Source of the DNA: Kitasatospora aureofaciens
GTDB taxonomy: Bacteria; Actinomycetota; Actinomycetes; Streptomycetales; Streptomycetaceae
DNA: 64,000 bases
NCBI GenBank assembly: GCA_000720845.1
Contig: JODU01000001.1
Location: 434,001 to 498,000, forward strand
Direction: 5' to 3'
Shown: positions 41,202-49,924 of the stretch, one piece after another
How positions within the stretch are numbered: position 1 is the stretch's first letter
Layout: each line of letters starts with the position of its first letter
Notes under the pieces: generated by a model
Told to the model about the DNA's origin: nothing
What the model saw: only the letters and a program-made list of their open reading frames with translations
Database searches by the model: none
Translations under genes and position numbers: made by a program

Positions 41202-42176
41202 ATGGGTGTGACTGTGATCGCGACCGAAAGCCTGAGCAAGCGGTTCCCCCGGGTGACCGCGCTCGACCGGCTCTCCGTGGACGTCGGACCCGGTGTGACC
41301 GGACTCGTCGGTGCCAACGGCGCCGGCAAATCCACCCTGATCAAGATCCTGCTGGGTCTGTCTCCCGCCACCGAGGGCCGGGCCGAAGTGCTCGGACTCG
41401 ATGTCGCCACCAAGGGCGCCGACATCCGCGAGCGGGTCGGCTACATGCCGGAGCACGACTGCCTGCCACCCGACGTCTCGGCCACCGAGTTCGTCGTCCA
41501 CATGGCACGCATGTCCGGCCTGCCGCCCACCGCCGCTCGCGAGCGCACGGCCGACACCCTGCGCCACGTCGGCCTGTACGAGGAGCGCTACCGCCCCATC
41601 GGCGGCTACTCCACGGGCATGAAGCAGCGCGTGAAGCTCGCGCAGGCCCTCGTCCATGACCCCCAGCTGGTCTTCCTCGACGAACCGACCAACGGCCTCG
41701 ACCCGGTCGGCCGCGACGAGATGCTCGGCCTCATCCGCCGCATCCACACCGACTTCGGCATCTCCGTCCTGGTCACCTCGCACCTGCTGGGCGAGCTGGA
41801 GCGCACCTGCGACCACGTCGTCGTGGTGGACGGCGGCAAGCTGCTGCGCTCCAGCTCCACCACGGACTTCACCCAGACCACCACGACCCTCGCGATCGAG
41901 GTCACCGACACCGACGAACACCCCGACGGCACCCGCGCGGTGCGCGACGCGCTCGACGCGCGCGGGGTCACCGTCCAGGACGGCAGCGGCCTGCCCGGCG
42001 CAGGCCACGTCCTGCTGCTCACCTCGGCGGGCGAGGAGACCTATGACCTGGTCCGCGACGTCATAGCCGACCTCGGCCTCGGCCTGGTCCGCATGGAGCA
42101 GCGCCGGCACCACATCTCGGAGGTCTTCACCGACAGCGACGCAGCACGGAAGGAGGCGGTCGGCCATGGCAGCTGA
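41202..42176 (+). CDS. ABC transporter ATP-binding protein (pair 1)
   Basis: Soluble ATPase of an ABC exporter, 324 residues. Walker A is GANGAGKST, the signature motif YSTGMKQRVKLAQAL and Walker B LVFLDEPTNGLDP. It resembles the drug- or lantibiotic-export ATPases with a single nucleotide-binding domain and a C-terminal extension of about 100 residues. The start could be ATG 41202 or GTG 41208; a TACTGT -10-like sequence just upstream hints at a leaderless transcript from the latter. Its stop overlaps the next gene by 11 bases. Confidence 0.88.
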   Translation: MGVTVIATESLSKRFPRVTALDRLSVDVGPGVTGLVGANGAGKSTLIKILLGLSPATEGRAEVLGLDVATKGADIRERVGYMPEHDCLPPDVSATEFVVHMARMSGLPPTAARERTADTLRHVGLYEERYRPIGGYSTGMKQRVKLAQALVHDPQLVFLDEPTNGLDPVGRDEMLGLIRRIHTDFGISVLVTSHLLGELERTCDHVVVVDGGKLLRSSSTTDFTQTTTTLAIEVTDTDEHPDGTRAVRDALDARGVTVQDGSGLPGAGHVLLLTSAGEETYDLVRDVIADLGLGLVRMEQRRHHISEVFTDSDAARKEAVGHGS

Positions 42177-43074
42177 ACAGCCCACAGCCACGGTCCCGGG
42201 TGACCAGACCCGCATCCACAACATCGGCTACCGCAGCTACGACGGCCCCCGCCTCGGCCGCGCCTACGCCCGCCGCTCGCTGTACTCGCAGTCCCTGCGC
42301 GGCGCCTACGGCCTCGGCCGCTCGGCCAAGTCGAAGGTGCTGCCGATGCTGCTGTTCGTGGTGATGTGCCTCCCGGCGGCCATCATGGTCGCGGTCGCCG
42401 TCGCCACCAAGGCCAACGACCTGCCCCTGGACTACACGCGCTACGCGATCGTCCTGCAGGCCGTCATCAGCCTCTACGTCGCGGCCCAGGCCCCCCAGTC
42501 CGTCTCGCGCGACCTGCGCTTCAAGACCGTGCCGCTGTACTTCTCGCGGCCGATCGAGACCTCCGACTACGTGCGCGCCAAGTACGCGTCGCTGGCCTCC
42601 GCCCTGTTCATCCTCACCGCCGCACCGCTGCTGGTGCTCTACGTGGGTGCGCTGCTCGCCAAACTCGACTTCGCGGACCAGACCAAGGGGTTCGCCCAGG
42701 GACTGGTCTCCGTGGCTCTGCTCTCCCTGCTCTTCGCCGGCCTCGGCCTGGTCGTGGCCTCGGTCACCCCGCGCCGCGGCTTCGGTATCGCGGCCGTCAT
42801 CGCCGTCCTGACCATCACCTACGGCGCGGTCTCCACGCTCCAGGCCATCGCGGACGTCCAGAGCAGCTCCGGAGCCGTCTCCTGGATAGGCCTGTTCTCG
42901 CCGATCACCCTCATCGACGGGGTGCAGTCCGCCTTCCTGGGTGCCACCTCGGCCTTCCCCGGCGGGGTCGGCCCGAGCAACGGTGAGGGCGCCGTCTACG
43001 TCCTCGTCACCCTCGGCCTGATCGCCGGGTGCTACGGCCTGCTGATGCGCCGCTACAAGAAGGTGGGACTGTGA
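42166..43074 (+). CDS. ABC transporter permease (pair 1)
   Basis: A 302-residue membrane protein with about six helices, partner of the upstream ATPase. Hydrophobic segments include VLPMLLFVVMCLPAAIMVAVA, YAIVLQAVISLYVAAQA and GFGIAAVIAVLTITYGAVST. It is of the ABC-2/exporter-permease kind without a clear substrate. It overlaps the ATPase gene by 11 bases and its stop overlaps the next ATPase start (GTGA), so all are translated together. Confidence 0.85.
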   Translation: MAAEQPTATVPGDQTRIHNIGYRSYDGPRLGRAYARRSLYSQSLRGAYGLGRSAKSKVLPMLLFVVMCLPAAIMVAVAVATKANDLPLDYTRYAIVLQAVISLYVAAQAPQSVSRDLRFKTVPLYFSRPIETSDYVRAKYASLASALFILTAAPLLVLYVGALLAKLDFADQTKGFAQGLVSVALLSLLFAGLGLVVASVTPRRGFGIAAVIAVLTITYGAVSTLQAIADVQSSSGAVSWIGLFSPITLIDGVQSAFLGATSAFPGGVGPSNGEGAVYVLVTLGLIAGCYGLLMRRYKKVGL

Positions 43075-43982
43075 CCACGCTGAACATCGACCACGTCTCC
43101 CGCTGGTTCGGCAACGTGGTCGCCGTCAACGACATCACCATGACGATCGGCCCCGGTGTCACCGGCCTGCTCGGCCCGAACGGCGCGGGGAAGTCCACCC
43201 TCATCAACATGATGGGCGGCTTCCTCGCCCCCTCCACCGGCAGCGTCACCCTCGACGGCCTGCCGGTCTGGCGCAACGAGGGCATCTACAAGCACATCGG
43301 CATCGTCCCCGAGCGGGAGGCGATGTACGACTTCCTCACCGGCCGCGAGTTCGTTCTCGCCAACGCCGAGCTGCACGGCCTGGGCGCCAAGGCGGCCGAC
43401 GAGGCCCTCGCCACCGTGGAGATGGCCTACGCCCAGGACCGCAAGATCGCCACGTACTCCAAGGGCATGCGCCAGCGCGTGAAGATGGCCTCCGCCCTCG
43501 TCCACCAGCCGTCGCTGCTCCTGCTCGACGAGCCGTTCAACGGCATGGACCCCCGTCAGCGCATGCAGCTGATGGACCTGCTGCGGCGCATGGGCGACGA
43601 GGGCCGCACCGTGCTGTTCTCCTCGCACATCCTCGAAGAGGTCGAACAACTGGCCTGGCACATCGAGGTCATCGTGGCCGGACGCCACGCGGCCAGCGGC
43701 GACTTCCGCAAGATCCGCCGCCTGATGACCGACCGGCCACACCGCTACCTGGTGCGTTCCAGCGACGACCGGGCCCTCGCGGCGGCGCTGATCGCCGACC
43801 CCTCGACGTCCGGCATCGAGGTCGACCTCGCCGAGGGCGCCCTGCGCATCCAGGCCGTCGACTTCGGCCGGTTCACGGCCCTGCTGCCGAAGGTCGCCCG
43901 CGACCACGGCATCCGGCTGCTCACGGTCTCGCCGTCCGACGAGTCCCTCGAGTCCGTCTTCTCGTATCTCGTCGCGGCGTAG
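43071..43982 (+). CDS. ABC transporter ATP-binding protein (pair 2)
   Basis: A 303-residue ATPase like the first, with Walker A GPNGAGKST, signature YSKGMRQRVKMASAL and Walker B LLLLDEPFNGMDP. Start GTG 43071 overlaps the upstream permease stop (GTGA). It pairs with the permease 12 bases downstream. Two ATPase-permease pairs in one unit suggest a heterodimeric exporter or two related ones; the substrate is not clear. Confidence 0.88.
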   Translation: MTTLNIDHVSRWFGNVVAVNDITMTIGPGVTGLLGPNGAGKSTLINMMGGFLAPSTGSVTLDGLPVWRNEGIYKHIGIVPEREAMYDFLTGREFVLANAELHGLGAKAADEALATVEMAYAQDRKIATYSKGMRQRVKMASALVHQPSLLLLDEPFNGMDPRQRMQLMDLLRRMGDEGRTVLFSSHILEEVEQLAWHIEVIVAGRHAASGDFRKIRRLMTDRPHRYLVRSSDDRALAAALIADPSTSGIEVDLAEGALRIQAVDFGRFTALLPKVARDHGIRLLTVSPSDESLESVFSYLVAA

Positions 43983-43994
43983 GAGGCCGAAAGA

Positions 43995-44714
43995 ATGTAC
44001 GACCCCACAGTCGCCCGGCTCACCTACCGGGCCCTGCTCGGCCGCCGCCGGGCCCTCATCCTGGGCGCGCTCCCCCTGCTGCTGCTCGTCATCGCCGTCG
44101 CGGTGCGCGCGCTCGCCGGAGCCGACGACCAGACCTCGGTCGACGTGCTGGGCGGGTTCGCCCTCGCCACCATGGTGCCGATCATCGGCGTCATCGCCGG
44201 CACCGGCGCCATCGGCCCGGAGATCGACGACGGCTCGGTGGTGTACCTGCTGTCCAAGCCGATCAAGCGGCCGACGATCATCTTCACCAAGCTGATCGTC
44301 GCCATAGCCGTGACGATGGTCTTCTCCGCGGTGCCCACGCTGCTCGCCGGCCTGATCCTGAACGGCAACGGCCAGCAGGTCGCCGTCGCCTACACGATCG
44401 CCGCGCTGGTCGCCTCCATCGCCTACGCCGCGCTGTTCCTGCTGCTGGGCACGGTGTCCCGGCACGCGGTGGTCTTCGGGCTCGTCTACGCCCTGGTCTG
44501 GGAGGCCCTGTTCGGCTCCCTGGTGCCGGGGGCCAGGACGCTGAGCGTCCAGCAGTGGTCGCTGTCGGTGGCGCAGAAGGTCGCCGACGGGAACCTGGTG
44601 ACCTCCGACGTCGGCCTGCCGACCGCGACGGTGCTGCTCGTCGCGGTGACCGTGCTCGCCACCTGGTACGCCGGCCAGAAGCTGCGGTCGCTGACGATGG
44701 CCGGGGAGGAGTGA
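43995..44714 (+). CDS. ABC transporter permease (pair 2)
   Basis: A 239-residue membrane protein of about six helices (ALILGALPLLLLVIAVAVRA, ALATMVPIIGVIAGTGAIG, AIAVTMVFSAVPTLLAGLIL). It contains the segment PEIDDGSVVYLLSKPIKR, typical of ABC-2 permeases. It is the last gene of the four-gene unit, 12 bases after its ATPase. A second HAD gene is convergent. Confidence 0.85.
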   Translation: MYDPTVARLTYRALLGRRRALILGALPLLLLVIAVAVRALAGADDQTSVDVLGGFALATMVPIIGVIAGTGAIGPEIDDGSVVYLLSKPIKRPTIIFTKLIVAIAVTMVFSAVPTLLAGLILNGNGQQVAVAYTIAALVASIAYAALFLLLGTVSRHAVVFGLVYALVWEALFGSLVPGARTLSVQQWSLSVAQKVADGNLVTSDVGLPTATVLLVAVTVLATWYAGQKLRSLTMAGEE

Positions 44715-44932
44715 CCGCGAGCCGCCGGTAACGCGGCGTACGTCCCTTTTAATCGGTGGCGCCCGGCTTCCCGTGACGGCACTGTGGGGGATGCACGAGG
44801 CCGGACGGCGACGGCGCTACGGGAGGCCGCTTCGAGCACGCGGGATGCCCTGCGTGGGCCGACCGACGGGGACGCCGACGCCGTCCGGACCGTGCGCCGC
44901 CGGGGGTGAAGCCGAAGCGCTCCGGCCCGGTA

Positions 44933-45775
44933 TCAGGCCGCCAGCCGCTCCAGGACCACCGCGATGCCGTCCTCGTCGTTGGAGGACGTCACCTCGTCGG
45001 CCACCGCCTTCAGCTCCTCGTGGGCGTTGGCCATCGCCACGCCCCGGGCCGCCCAGCCGAACATCGGGATGTCGTTGGGCATGTCGCCGAAGGCGATCGT
45101 GTCCGCCGCCTTCAGACCGAGCCGGCGGGCCGCCAGCGACAGACCCGTGGCCTTGGACAGTCCCAGCGGCAGCAGCTCGACGACGCCCGCTCCGGCCATG
45201 ACGACCGTGACGAAGCCGCCCGCGGCGCGCCGGGCCGCCTCGGCCAGCTCGTCGTCGGACAGCGTCGGATGCTGGATGTAGATCTTGTTCAGCGGCGCGG
45301 ACCACAGGTCCGAGGCGTCGGTGAAGGGAACGGCCGGCAGCTTGCCCCCGACCGCGTAGCCCGGGCCGACCAGCACGTCGCCCTCCAGGCCGTCCCGGCT
45401 GGCCGCCAGGTACAGCGGGCCGGTCTCCGCCTCGATCTTGGCCAGAGCCACCCCGGCCAGCTGCCGGTCCAGGGTCACGGAGGTCAGCAGCCGGTGCTCC
45501 CCGGCGTGGTAGACCTGCGCGCCCTGACCGCAGACGGCCAGCCCGTCGTAGCCGAGGTCGTCCAGGATGTGCCGGGTCCACGGCACCGCCCGTCCGGTGA
45601 CCACGATGTGGGCGGCGCCCGCCGCGGTGGCCGCGGCGAGCGCGTCGCGGGTGCGCTGCGAGATCGTGTCGTCGCCGCGCAGCAGCGTGCCGTCGAGGTC
45701 GGTCGCGATCAGCCGGTAAGGGAAGCCCCCGGCGGATCCGGTGCCGGGGACCGCGGCGGTGCCGGTGTCAGTCAC
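44933..45775 (-). CDS. Cof-type HAD-IIB phosphatase (copy 2), coupled to serS
   Basis: Second Cof-type phosphatase in the window: 280 residues with IATDLDGTLLRGDD, VTGRAVPWTR, SKATGLSLAA and AFGDMPNDIPMF motifs. It is clearly related to the copy at 36002. Its GTG start overlaps the serS stop codon (GTGA), so translation is coupled to seryl-tRNA synthetase. A proofreading or metabolite-repair role with serS is speculative; the substrate is unknown. Confidence 0.88.
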   Translation of the reverse strand: MTDTGTAAVPGTGSAGGFPYRLIATDLDGTLLRGDDTISQRTRDALAAATAAGAAHIVVTGRAVPWTRHILDDLGYDGLAVCGQGAQVYHAGEHRLLTSVTLDRQLAGVALAKIEAETGPLYLAASRDGLEGDVLVGPGYAVGGKLPAVPFTDASDLWSAPLNKIYIQHPTLSDDELAEAARRAAGGFVTVVMAGAGVVELLPLGLSKATGLSLAARRLGLKAADTIAFGDMPNDIPMFGWAARGVAMANAHEELKAVADEVTSSNDEDGIAVVLERLAA

Positions 45776-47049
45776 TTGGCCACCGGCTCCAGGACCTCCC
45801 GGCCGCCCAGGTACGGGCGCAGCACCTCGGGGACGCGGACCGAACCGTCGGCCTGCTGGTGGTTCTCCAGGATCGCCACGATCGTGCGCGGCACGGCGCA
45901 CAGCGTGCCGTTCAGCGTGGCCAGCGGACGCACCTTCTTGCCCTCGCGGACGCGGATCGACAGCCGCCGGGACTGGAACTCGGTGCAGTCCGAGGTCGAG
46001 GTCAGCTCGCGGTACTTGCCCTGGGTCGGGATCCACGCCTCGCAGTCGTACTTGCGCGCGGCCGAGGAGCCCAGGTCGGCCGAGGCCACGTCGATCACCC
46101 GGAACGGCAGCTCCAGCGACGTCAGCCACTGCTTCTCCCACTCCAGCAGGCGCTGGTGCTCGGCCTGCGAGTCCTCGGGGAGGACGTAGGAGAACATCTC
46201 GACCTTGTCGAACTGGTGTACGCGGAAGATGCCCCGGGTGTCCTTGCCGTGCGAGCCCGCCTCACGGCGGAAGCAGGGCGAGAAGCCGGCGTAGCGCAGC
46301 GGCAGGCGCTCGGCGTCCAGGATCTCGTCCATGTGGTACGCGGCGAGCGGCACCTCGGACGTGCCGACCAGGTACAGGTCGTCCTTGTCGAGGTGGTAGA
46401 CGTCCTGGGCGGCCTGGCCGAGGAAACCGGTGCCGGCCATCGACTGCGGGCGCACCAGCGCGGGCGTCAGCATCGGCGTGAAGCCGGCCGCCGTGGCCTG
46501 CGCGATCGCCGCGTTGACCAGGGCGAGCTCCAGGAGGGCGCCGACACCGGTCAGGAAGTAGAAGCGCGAGCCGGAGACCTTGGCGCCGCGCTCCACGTCG
46601 ATGGCGCCGAGCAGCTGGCCCAGCTCCAGGTGGTCCCTGGGCTCGAAGCCCTCGGCGGCGAAGTCGCGGTGCGTGCCGTGCGTCTCCAGCGTGACGAAGT
46701 CCTCCTCGCCGCCGACGGGCACGTCGGGGTGGACGAGGTTGCCGAGGCGCTGGAGCAGCTCCTGCGTCTCGGCGTCGGCCACGTCGCGCTCGGTGTCGGC
46801 GGCCTTGACCTCGGTCTTCAGCTGCTCGGCCCGCTTGAGGAGCTCGGTCTTCTCGTCCCCGGCGGCCTTGCCGATCAGCTTGCCGAGGCCCTTCTGCTCG
46901 GCGCGCAGCTCGTCGAAACGGACGCCGGACGACCTGCGCCGTTCGTCGGCGGACAGGAGGGAGTCGACGAGCGCGACGTCCTCTCCACGGGCGCGCTGCG
47001 AGGCGCGCACACGGTCGGGGTCCTCACGGAGCAGGCGAAGGTCAATCAC
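45772..47049 (-). CDS. serS: Seryl-tRNA synthetase
   Basis: Class II synthetase, charges tRNA-Ser with serine. It has 425 residues with an N-terminal coiled-coil arm (VIDLRLLREDPDRVRASQRARG, LRAEQKGLGKLIGKAAGDEK) and the catalytic core with motif 2 (FRREAGSHGKDTRGIFRVHQF) and motif 3 (NGTLCAVPRTIVAILE). GTG 47049 gives the family-standard start; the longer frame upstream lies in a regulatory gap. No T-box element is seen. The HAD gene follows with a four-base overlap. Confidence 0.97.
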   Translation of the reverse strand: MIDLRLLREDPDRVRASQRARGEDVALVDSLLSADERRRSSGVRFDELRAEQKGLGKLIGKAAGDEKTELLKRAEQLKTEVKAADTERDVADAETQELLQRLGNLVHPDVPVGGEEDFVTLETHGTHRDFAAEGFEPRDHLELGQLLGAIDVERGAKVSGSRFYFLTGVGALLELALVNAAIAQATAAGFTPMLTPALVRPQSMAGTGFLGQAAQDVYHLDKDDLYLVGTSEVPLAAYHMDEILDAERLPLRYAGFSPCFRREAGSHGKDTRGIFRVHQFDKVEMFSYVLPEDSQAEHQRLLEWEKQWLTSLELPFRVIDVASADLGSSAARKYDCEAWIPTQGKYRELTSTSDCTEFQSRRLSIRVREGKKVRPLATLNGTLCAVPRTIVAILENHQQADGSVRVPEVLRPYLGGREVLEPVAK

Positions 47050-47571
47050 GCGGTCAAGGCTACCGGTGCGTGGTGTCGTCTCTCGACCCGCTATTGCCGT
47101 ACGCGGGCCTCGCGTTCCGTTCCACGGGTCAAGGAAACGTTGCGGCCTCCCCGGAAGGGGGTGCTGCATGGGCACCGGGTTGACCGGATTTCCTTGTGGG
47201 GAACGGGACTTGGGGCACGACTGTCCACAGGAATCCACAGTCCGGGAAAGTTATCCACAGGGTGTGCGAAAGATCTGTGGATGCATGGAATTGATCATTC
47301 TCAATTCCTGGAGGCGGGCGGTCCAAACCCTCCATGCCCCCACTTTCGAGTGGAAACGGGACACTCGGTGTCACTCCGGAGGATGGGGTGCAAGAAACAG
47401 GTGGACGAAGGGTGACCTGGGCCTCTGTGGGTGAAGTACGGCACTGTAGGGGGATTTGTCGACCGAATGTCGCTTCGTTGTCGACTTGTCCCCAGGTCGA
47501 GAAGCGGACCTGTGGATAACTTCTGTGGACAACGAAAATCAGCAGATAGGCCCGGCGGTCGGAGCCGACGG
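47050..47571. other. 522-bp gap between pheA and serS
   Basis: No gene is supported. Both flanking genes run on the minus strand, so this must hold the serS promoter. It has a DnaA-box cluster and an AT-rich perfect palindrome at 47287-47308 (GGAATTGA with TCAATTCC), unlike the surrounding composition. Confidence 0.7.
47221..47532. promoter_or_regulatory. DnaA-box cluster upstream of serS
   Basis: Boxes on both strands: CTGTCCACA (47221), GAATCCACA (47231), TTATCCACA (47251, perfect), TGTGGATGC (47276, other strand), TTGTCCCCA (47486, one mismatch), TGTGGATAA (47511, perfect on the other strand) and TGTGGACAA (47524, perfect TTGTCCACA). The first four fall in 64 bases and the last two in 22. 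Three perfect boxes make this stronger than the dnaB cluster. Confidence 0.7.
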
Positions 47572-48504
47572 TCAGAACCGGCCGTCCTGGCAGCGTGCCA
47601 CCCAGTCCGCCGCCGCCACGAACGCCTCGTCCGAGGTGCCCGGCCGCAGCGCGTCCACGTCCGCGGGCTCGACCTCCGCGCGGGGGTACGACCCGAGGTA
47701 GCGCACCTGGAGGCAGGCCCGCTTCAGGCCCATCAGCGCGTCGGCCACCCTGCGGTCGGAGATGTGCCCCTCGGCGTCGATGCAGAAGCAGTAGTTCCCG
47801 ATGCCGGCACCGGTGGGACGGGACTGCAGCAGCATCAGGTTGATGCCCCGGGTGGCGAACTCGCCCAGCAGATCACGCAGGCCACCGGGGTGGTCGTCGC
47901 GCTGCCAGAGCACGACGGACGTCTTGTCCGCCCCGGTCGGTGCCGCGGGCCGGGCCGGGCGGCCCACCAGCACGAAGCGCGTCTGGGCGTTCTCCGCGTC
48001 GTGGATGTCGGCCTCCAGCACCTCGAGGCCGTAGCGCTCCGCGGCGAACTCACCGGCGAACGCGGCGTCGTACCGCCCCTCCTGCACCAGGCGGGCGCCG
48101 TCCGCGTTGGAGGCGGCCGATTCCCAGGCGACGTCGGGGAGGTGCGCCTTGATCCAGTTGCGGACCTGGGGCTGCGCGGCCGGGTGGGCGGTGACCGTCT
48201 TGATGTCCGACAGCTTGGTGCCGGGGCGGACCAGCAGCGCGAAGGTGATGGAGAGCAGCACCTCGCGGTAGATCATCAGCGGCTGGCCGGCGACCAGCTC
48301 GTCGAGGGTGGTGGTGATGCCCCCCTCGACGGAGTTCTCGATCGGCACGAAGGCGGCCTCGGCCTCGCCGGTGCGCACCGCGTCGAGCGCGGACTGCACG
48401 GAGACGTACGGGACCAGTTCCCGGGTCGCCGTCTCCGGGAGGGTGCGCAGGGCGACTTCGGTGAAGGTGCCTTCAGGGCCGAGATACGCGTAACTGGCTG
48501 GCAT
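47572..48504 (-). CDS. pheA: Prephenate dehydratase PheA with ACT domain
   Basis: Converts prephenate to phenylpyruvate in phenylalanine synthesis. The 310-residue protein begins with YLGPEGTFTEVALRTLP. The dehydratase domain shows FVPIENSVEGGITTTLDEL and RFVLVGR; the C-terminal ACT domain (about 190-280) has PGGLRDLLGEF and ESRP-like LQSRPTG, the site of phenylalanine feedback. It is monofunctional, without a chorismate mutase part. ATG 48504 is well placed at the end of a short gap after dtpA's stop. Confidence 0.96.
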   Translation of the reverse strand: MPASYAYLGPEGTFTEVALRTLPETATRELVPYVSVQSALDAVRTGEAEAAFVPIENSVEGGITTTLDELVAGQPLMIYREVLLSITFALLVRPGTKLSDIKTVTAHPAAQPQVRNWIKAHLPDVAWESAASNADGARLVQEGRYDAAFAGEFAAERYGLEVLEADIHDAENAQTRFVLVGRPARPAAPTGADKTSVVLWQRDDHPGGLRDLLGEFATRGINLMLLQSRPTGAGIGNYCFCIDAEGHISDRRVADALMGLKRACLQVRYLGSYPRAEVEPADVDALRPGTSDEAFVAAADWVARCQDGRF

Positions 48505-48584
48505 GTCCTCACCCTAATGGGCCCGGGGGACACCCGGCCCACGCGTCTCGCCGCGCCCCTCCCGGGGGTGACGCGTCGCCGGTT

Positions 48585-49916
48585 TCACCCTTCCAGCAGC
48601 CGCTGTCCCACGTACCCTCCCTCGGACGCCCCGCCCGGGACCGCGAACAGGCCGCTCGCCTCGTGCCGGATGAACGGGGACAGCGCGTCGCCCCGGTCCA
48701 GCTTGCGCTGCACGGGCACGAAGCCGCGCAGCGGATCGGCCTGCCAGCAGATGAAGAGCAGTCCGGCGTCCGGGACACCGTCGGCGTCGAAGCCGTCGTG
48801 GTACGAGAAGGGCCGGCGGACCATGGCCGCGCCGCCGTTCTGGTCGGGACGGGTGATGCGGGCGTGGGCGTTGATCGGAACGACGAGCTTTCTGGAGCCG
48901 TCCGTCTTCTCCAGGTCCATCTCCGTCGTCTCGGTGGCGTCACTCCCACCGGACAGCGGTGCCCCGTCGGACTTGCGACGCCCGATGACGTCCTCCTGGG
49001 CCTTGAGGGAGAGTTTCTCCCAGTCGTCGAGGAGCATGCGGATGCGGCGTACGACGACGTAGGAGCCGTTAGCCATCCAGGCCGGGGAGCCGTTCCCGGC
49101 CTGGGGCTCCTCCGGCACGAAGATCCGCTCGGCGAAGTCGGCCTCGGCGGGCTTCGGGTTGCGGGTGCCGTCGACCTGGCCCATGAGGTTGCGGGTCGTC
49201 ATGGGATGGGCGGTGGCGCCGGGCGAACGGTTGAAGCCGTTCATCTGCCAGCGGATACGCGCGGCCGCCCCGGCGTCCCGCTGGATCGCGCGCAGGGCGT
49301 GGAATGCCACCAGGGCGTCGTCGGCGCCGATCTGCACCCACAGGTCGCCGTTGCTGCGGTTCTTGTCGAGGTGGTCGGAGGAGAAGTCGGGGAGCGGGTC
49401 GAGCGCGACCGGGCGCTGCTTCTCCAGCCCGGTCCGGCCGAAGAAGCTGTGGCCGAAGCCGAAGGTGACGGTCAGCGAGGAGGGGCCGGCGTCCCGGGCC
49501 ACGTCCGTGTCACGGGTTCCGGCCGGCTCGCCCGCCATCAGCCGCCGGGCCGTGTCGGACCAGCGGCGCAGCAGCGCGGCGGCCTCCTTGCGGCCGGCAC
49601 CCGCCACGAGGTCGAAGGCGATGAGGTGGCCGCGGGCCTGCAGCGGCGTGGTGATGCCGGGCTGATGTTTCCCGTGAAACATCGCCTGCTCGCTGCCGAG
49701 CGAGGTGAGCGGAGTGGCGGCGGAGGAGGGTGCGGCGGCGTAGCCGGCGGCGGCGCCCGCCGCGCCGAGGACGAGCCCGGTGGCACCGGCGGTGCCGAGC
49801 AGTCGCCGCCGGGAGATGCCCCCGGGCGTGGCGGTGCCGTCGGAGTCGAGCGGTCCGGGTCCGCCGGACCGGGTCGCCTCGTGGTCCCGGGCCTGCGGGA
49901 TGGACTGGTCAGCCAT
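48585..49916 (-). CDS. dtpA: Tat-secreted DyP-type haem peroxidase DtpA
   Basis: Dye-decolorising peroxidase of the EfeB/DtpA kind. In S. lividans DtpA is a Tat substrate needed for maturation of the copper radical oxidase GlxA and for morphogenesis. The 443-residue protein has a twin-arginine leader SRRRLLG (about residues 35-41) and hydrophobic core, and the catalytic GQVDGTRNP motif (about residue 243) with FNRSPGATAHP-type haem surroundings. It is nine bases after copCD on the same strand, so it closes the copper-handling unit. A parS-like site lies within the gene at 49667. Confidence 0.93.
   Translation of the reverse strand: MADQSIPQARDHEATRSGGPGPLDSDGTATPGGISRRRLLGTAGATGLVLGAAGAAAGYAAAPSSAATPLTSLGSEQAMFHGKHQPGITTPLQARGHLIAFDLVAGAGRKEAAALLRRWSDTARRLMAGEPAGTRDTDVARDAGPSSLTVTFGFGHSFFGRTGLEKQRPVALDPLPDFSSDHLDKNRSNGDLWVQIGADDALVAFHALRAIQRDAGAAARIRWQMNGFNRSPGATAHPMTTRNLMGQVDGTRNPKPAEADFAERIFVPEEPQAGNGSPAWMANGSYVVVRRIRMLLDDWEKLSLKAQEDVIGRRKSDGAPLSGGSDATETTEMDLEKTDGSRKLVVPINAHARITRPDQNGGAAMVRRPFSYHDGFDADGVPDAGLLFICWQADPLRGFVPVQRKLDRGDALSPFIRHEASGLFAVPGGASEGGYVGQRLLEG
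49667..49680. promoter_or_regulatory. parS-like ParB site, one mismatch, in dtpA
   Basis: GTTTCCCGTGAAAC, one base from consensus, inside the coding region of dtpA in the segment for FHGKHQ. Confidence 0.5.
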
Positions 49917-49924
49917 GGTGCGGT

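Noticed and set aside
47111..47129. T-box-like sequence upstream of serS
   Set aside because: A TGGAAC-containing stretch resembles the antiterminator bulge, but there is no specifier stem or the rest of the T-box, so it is likely chance.
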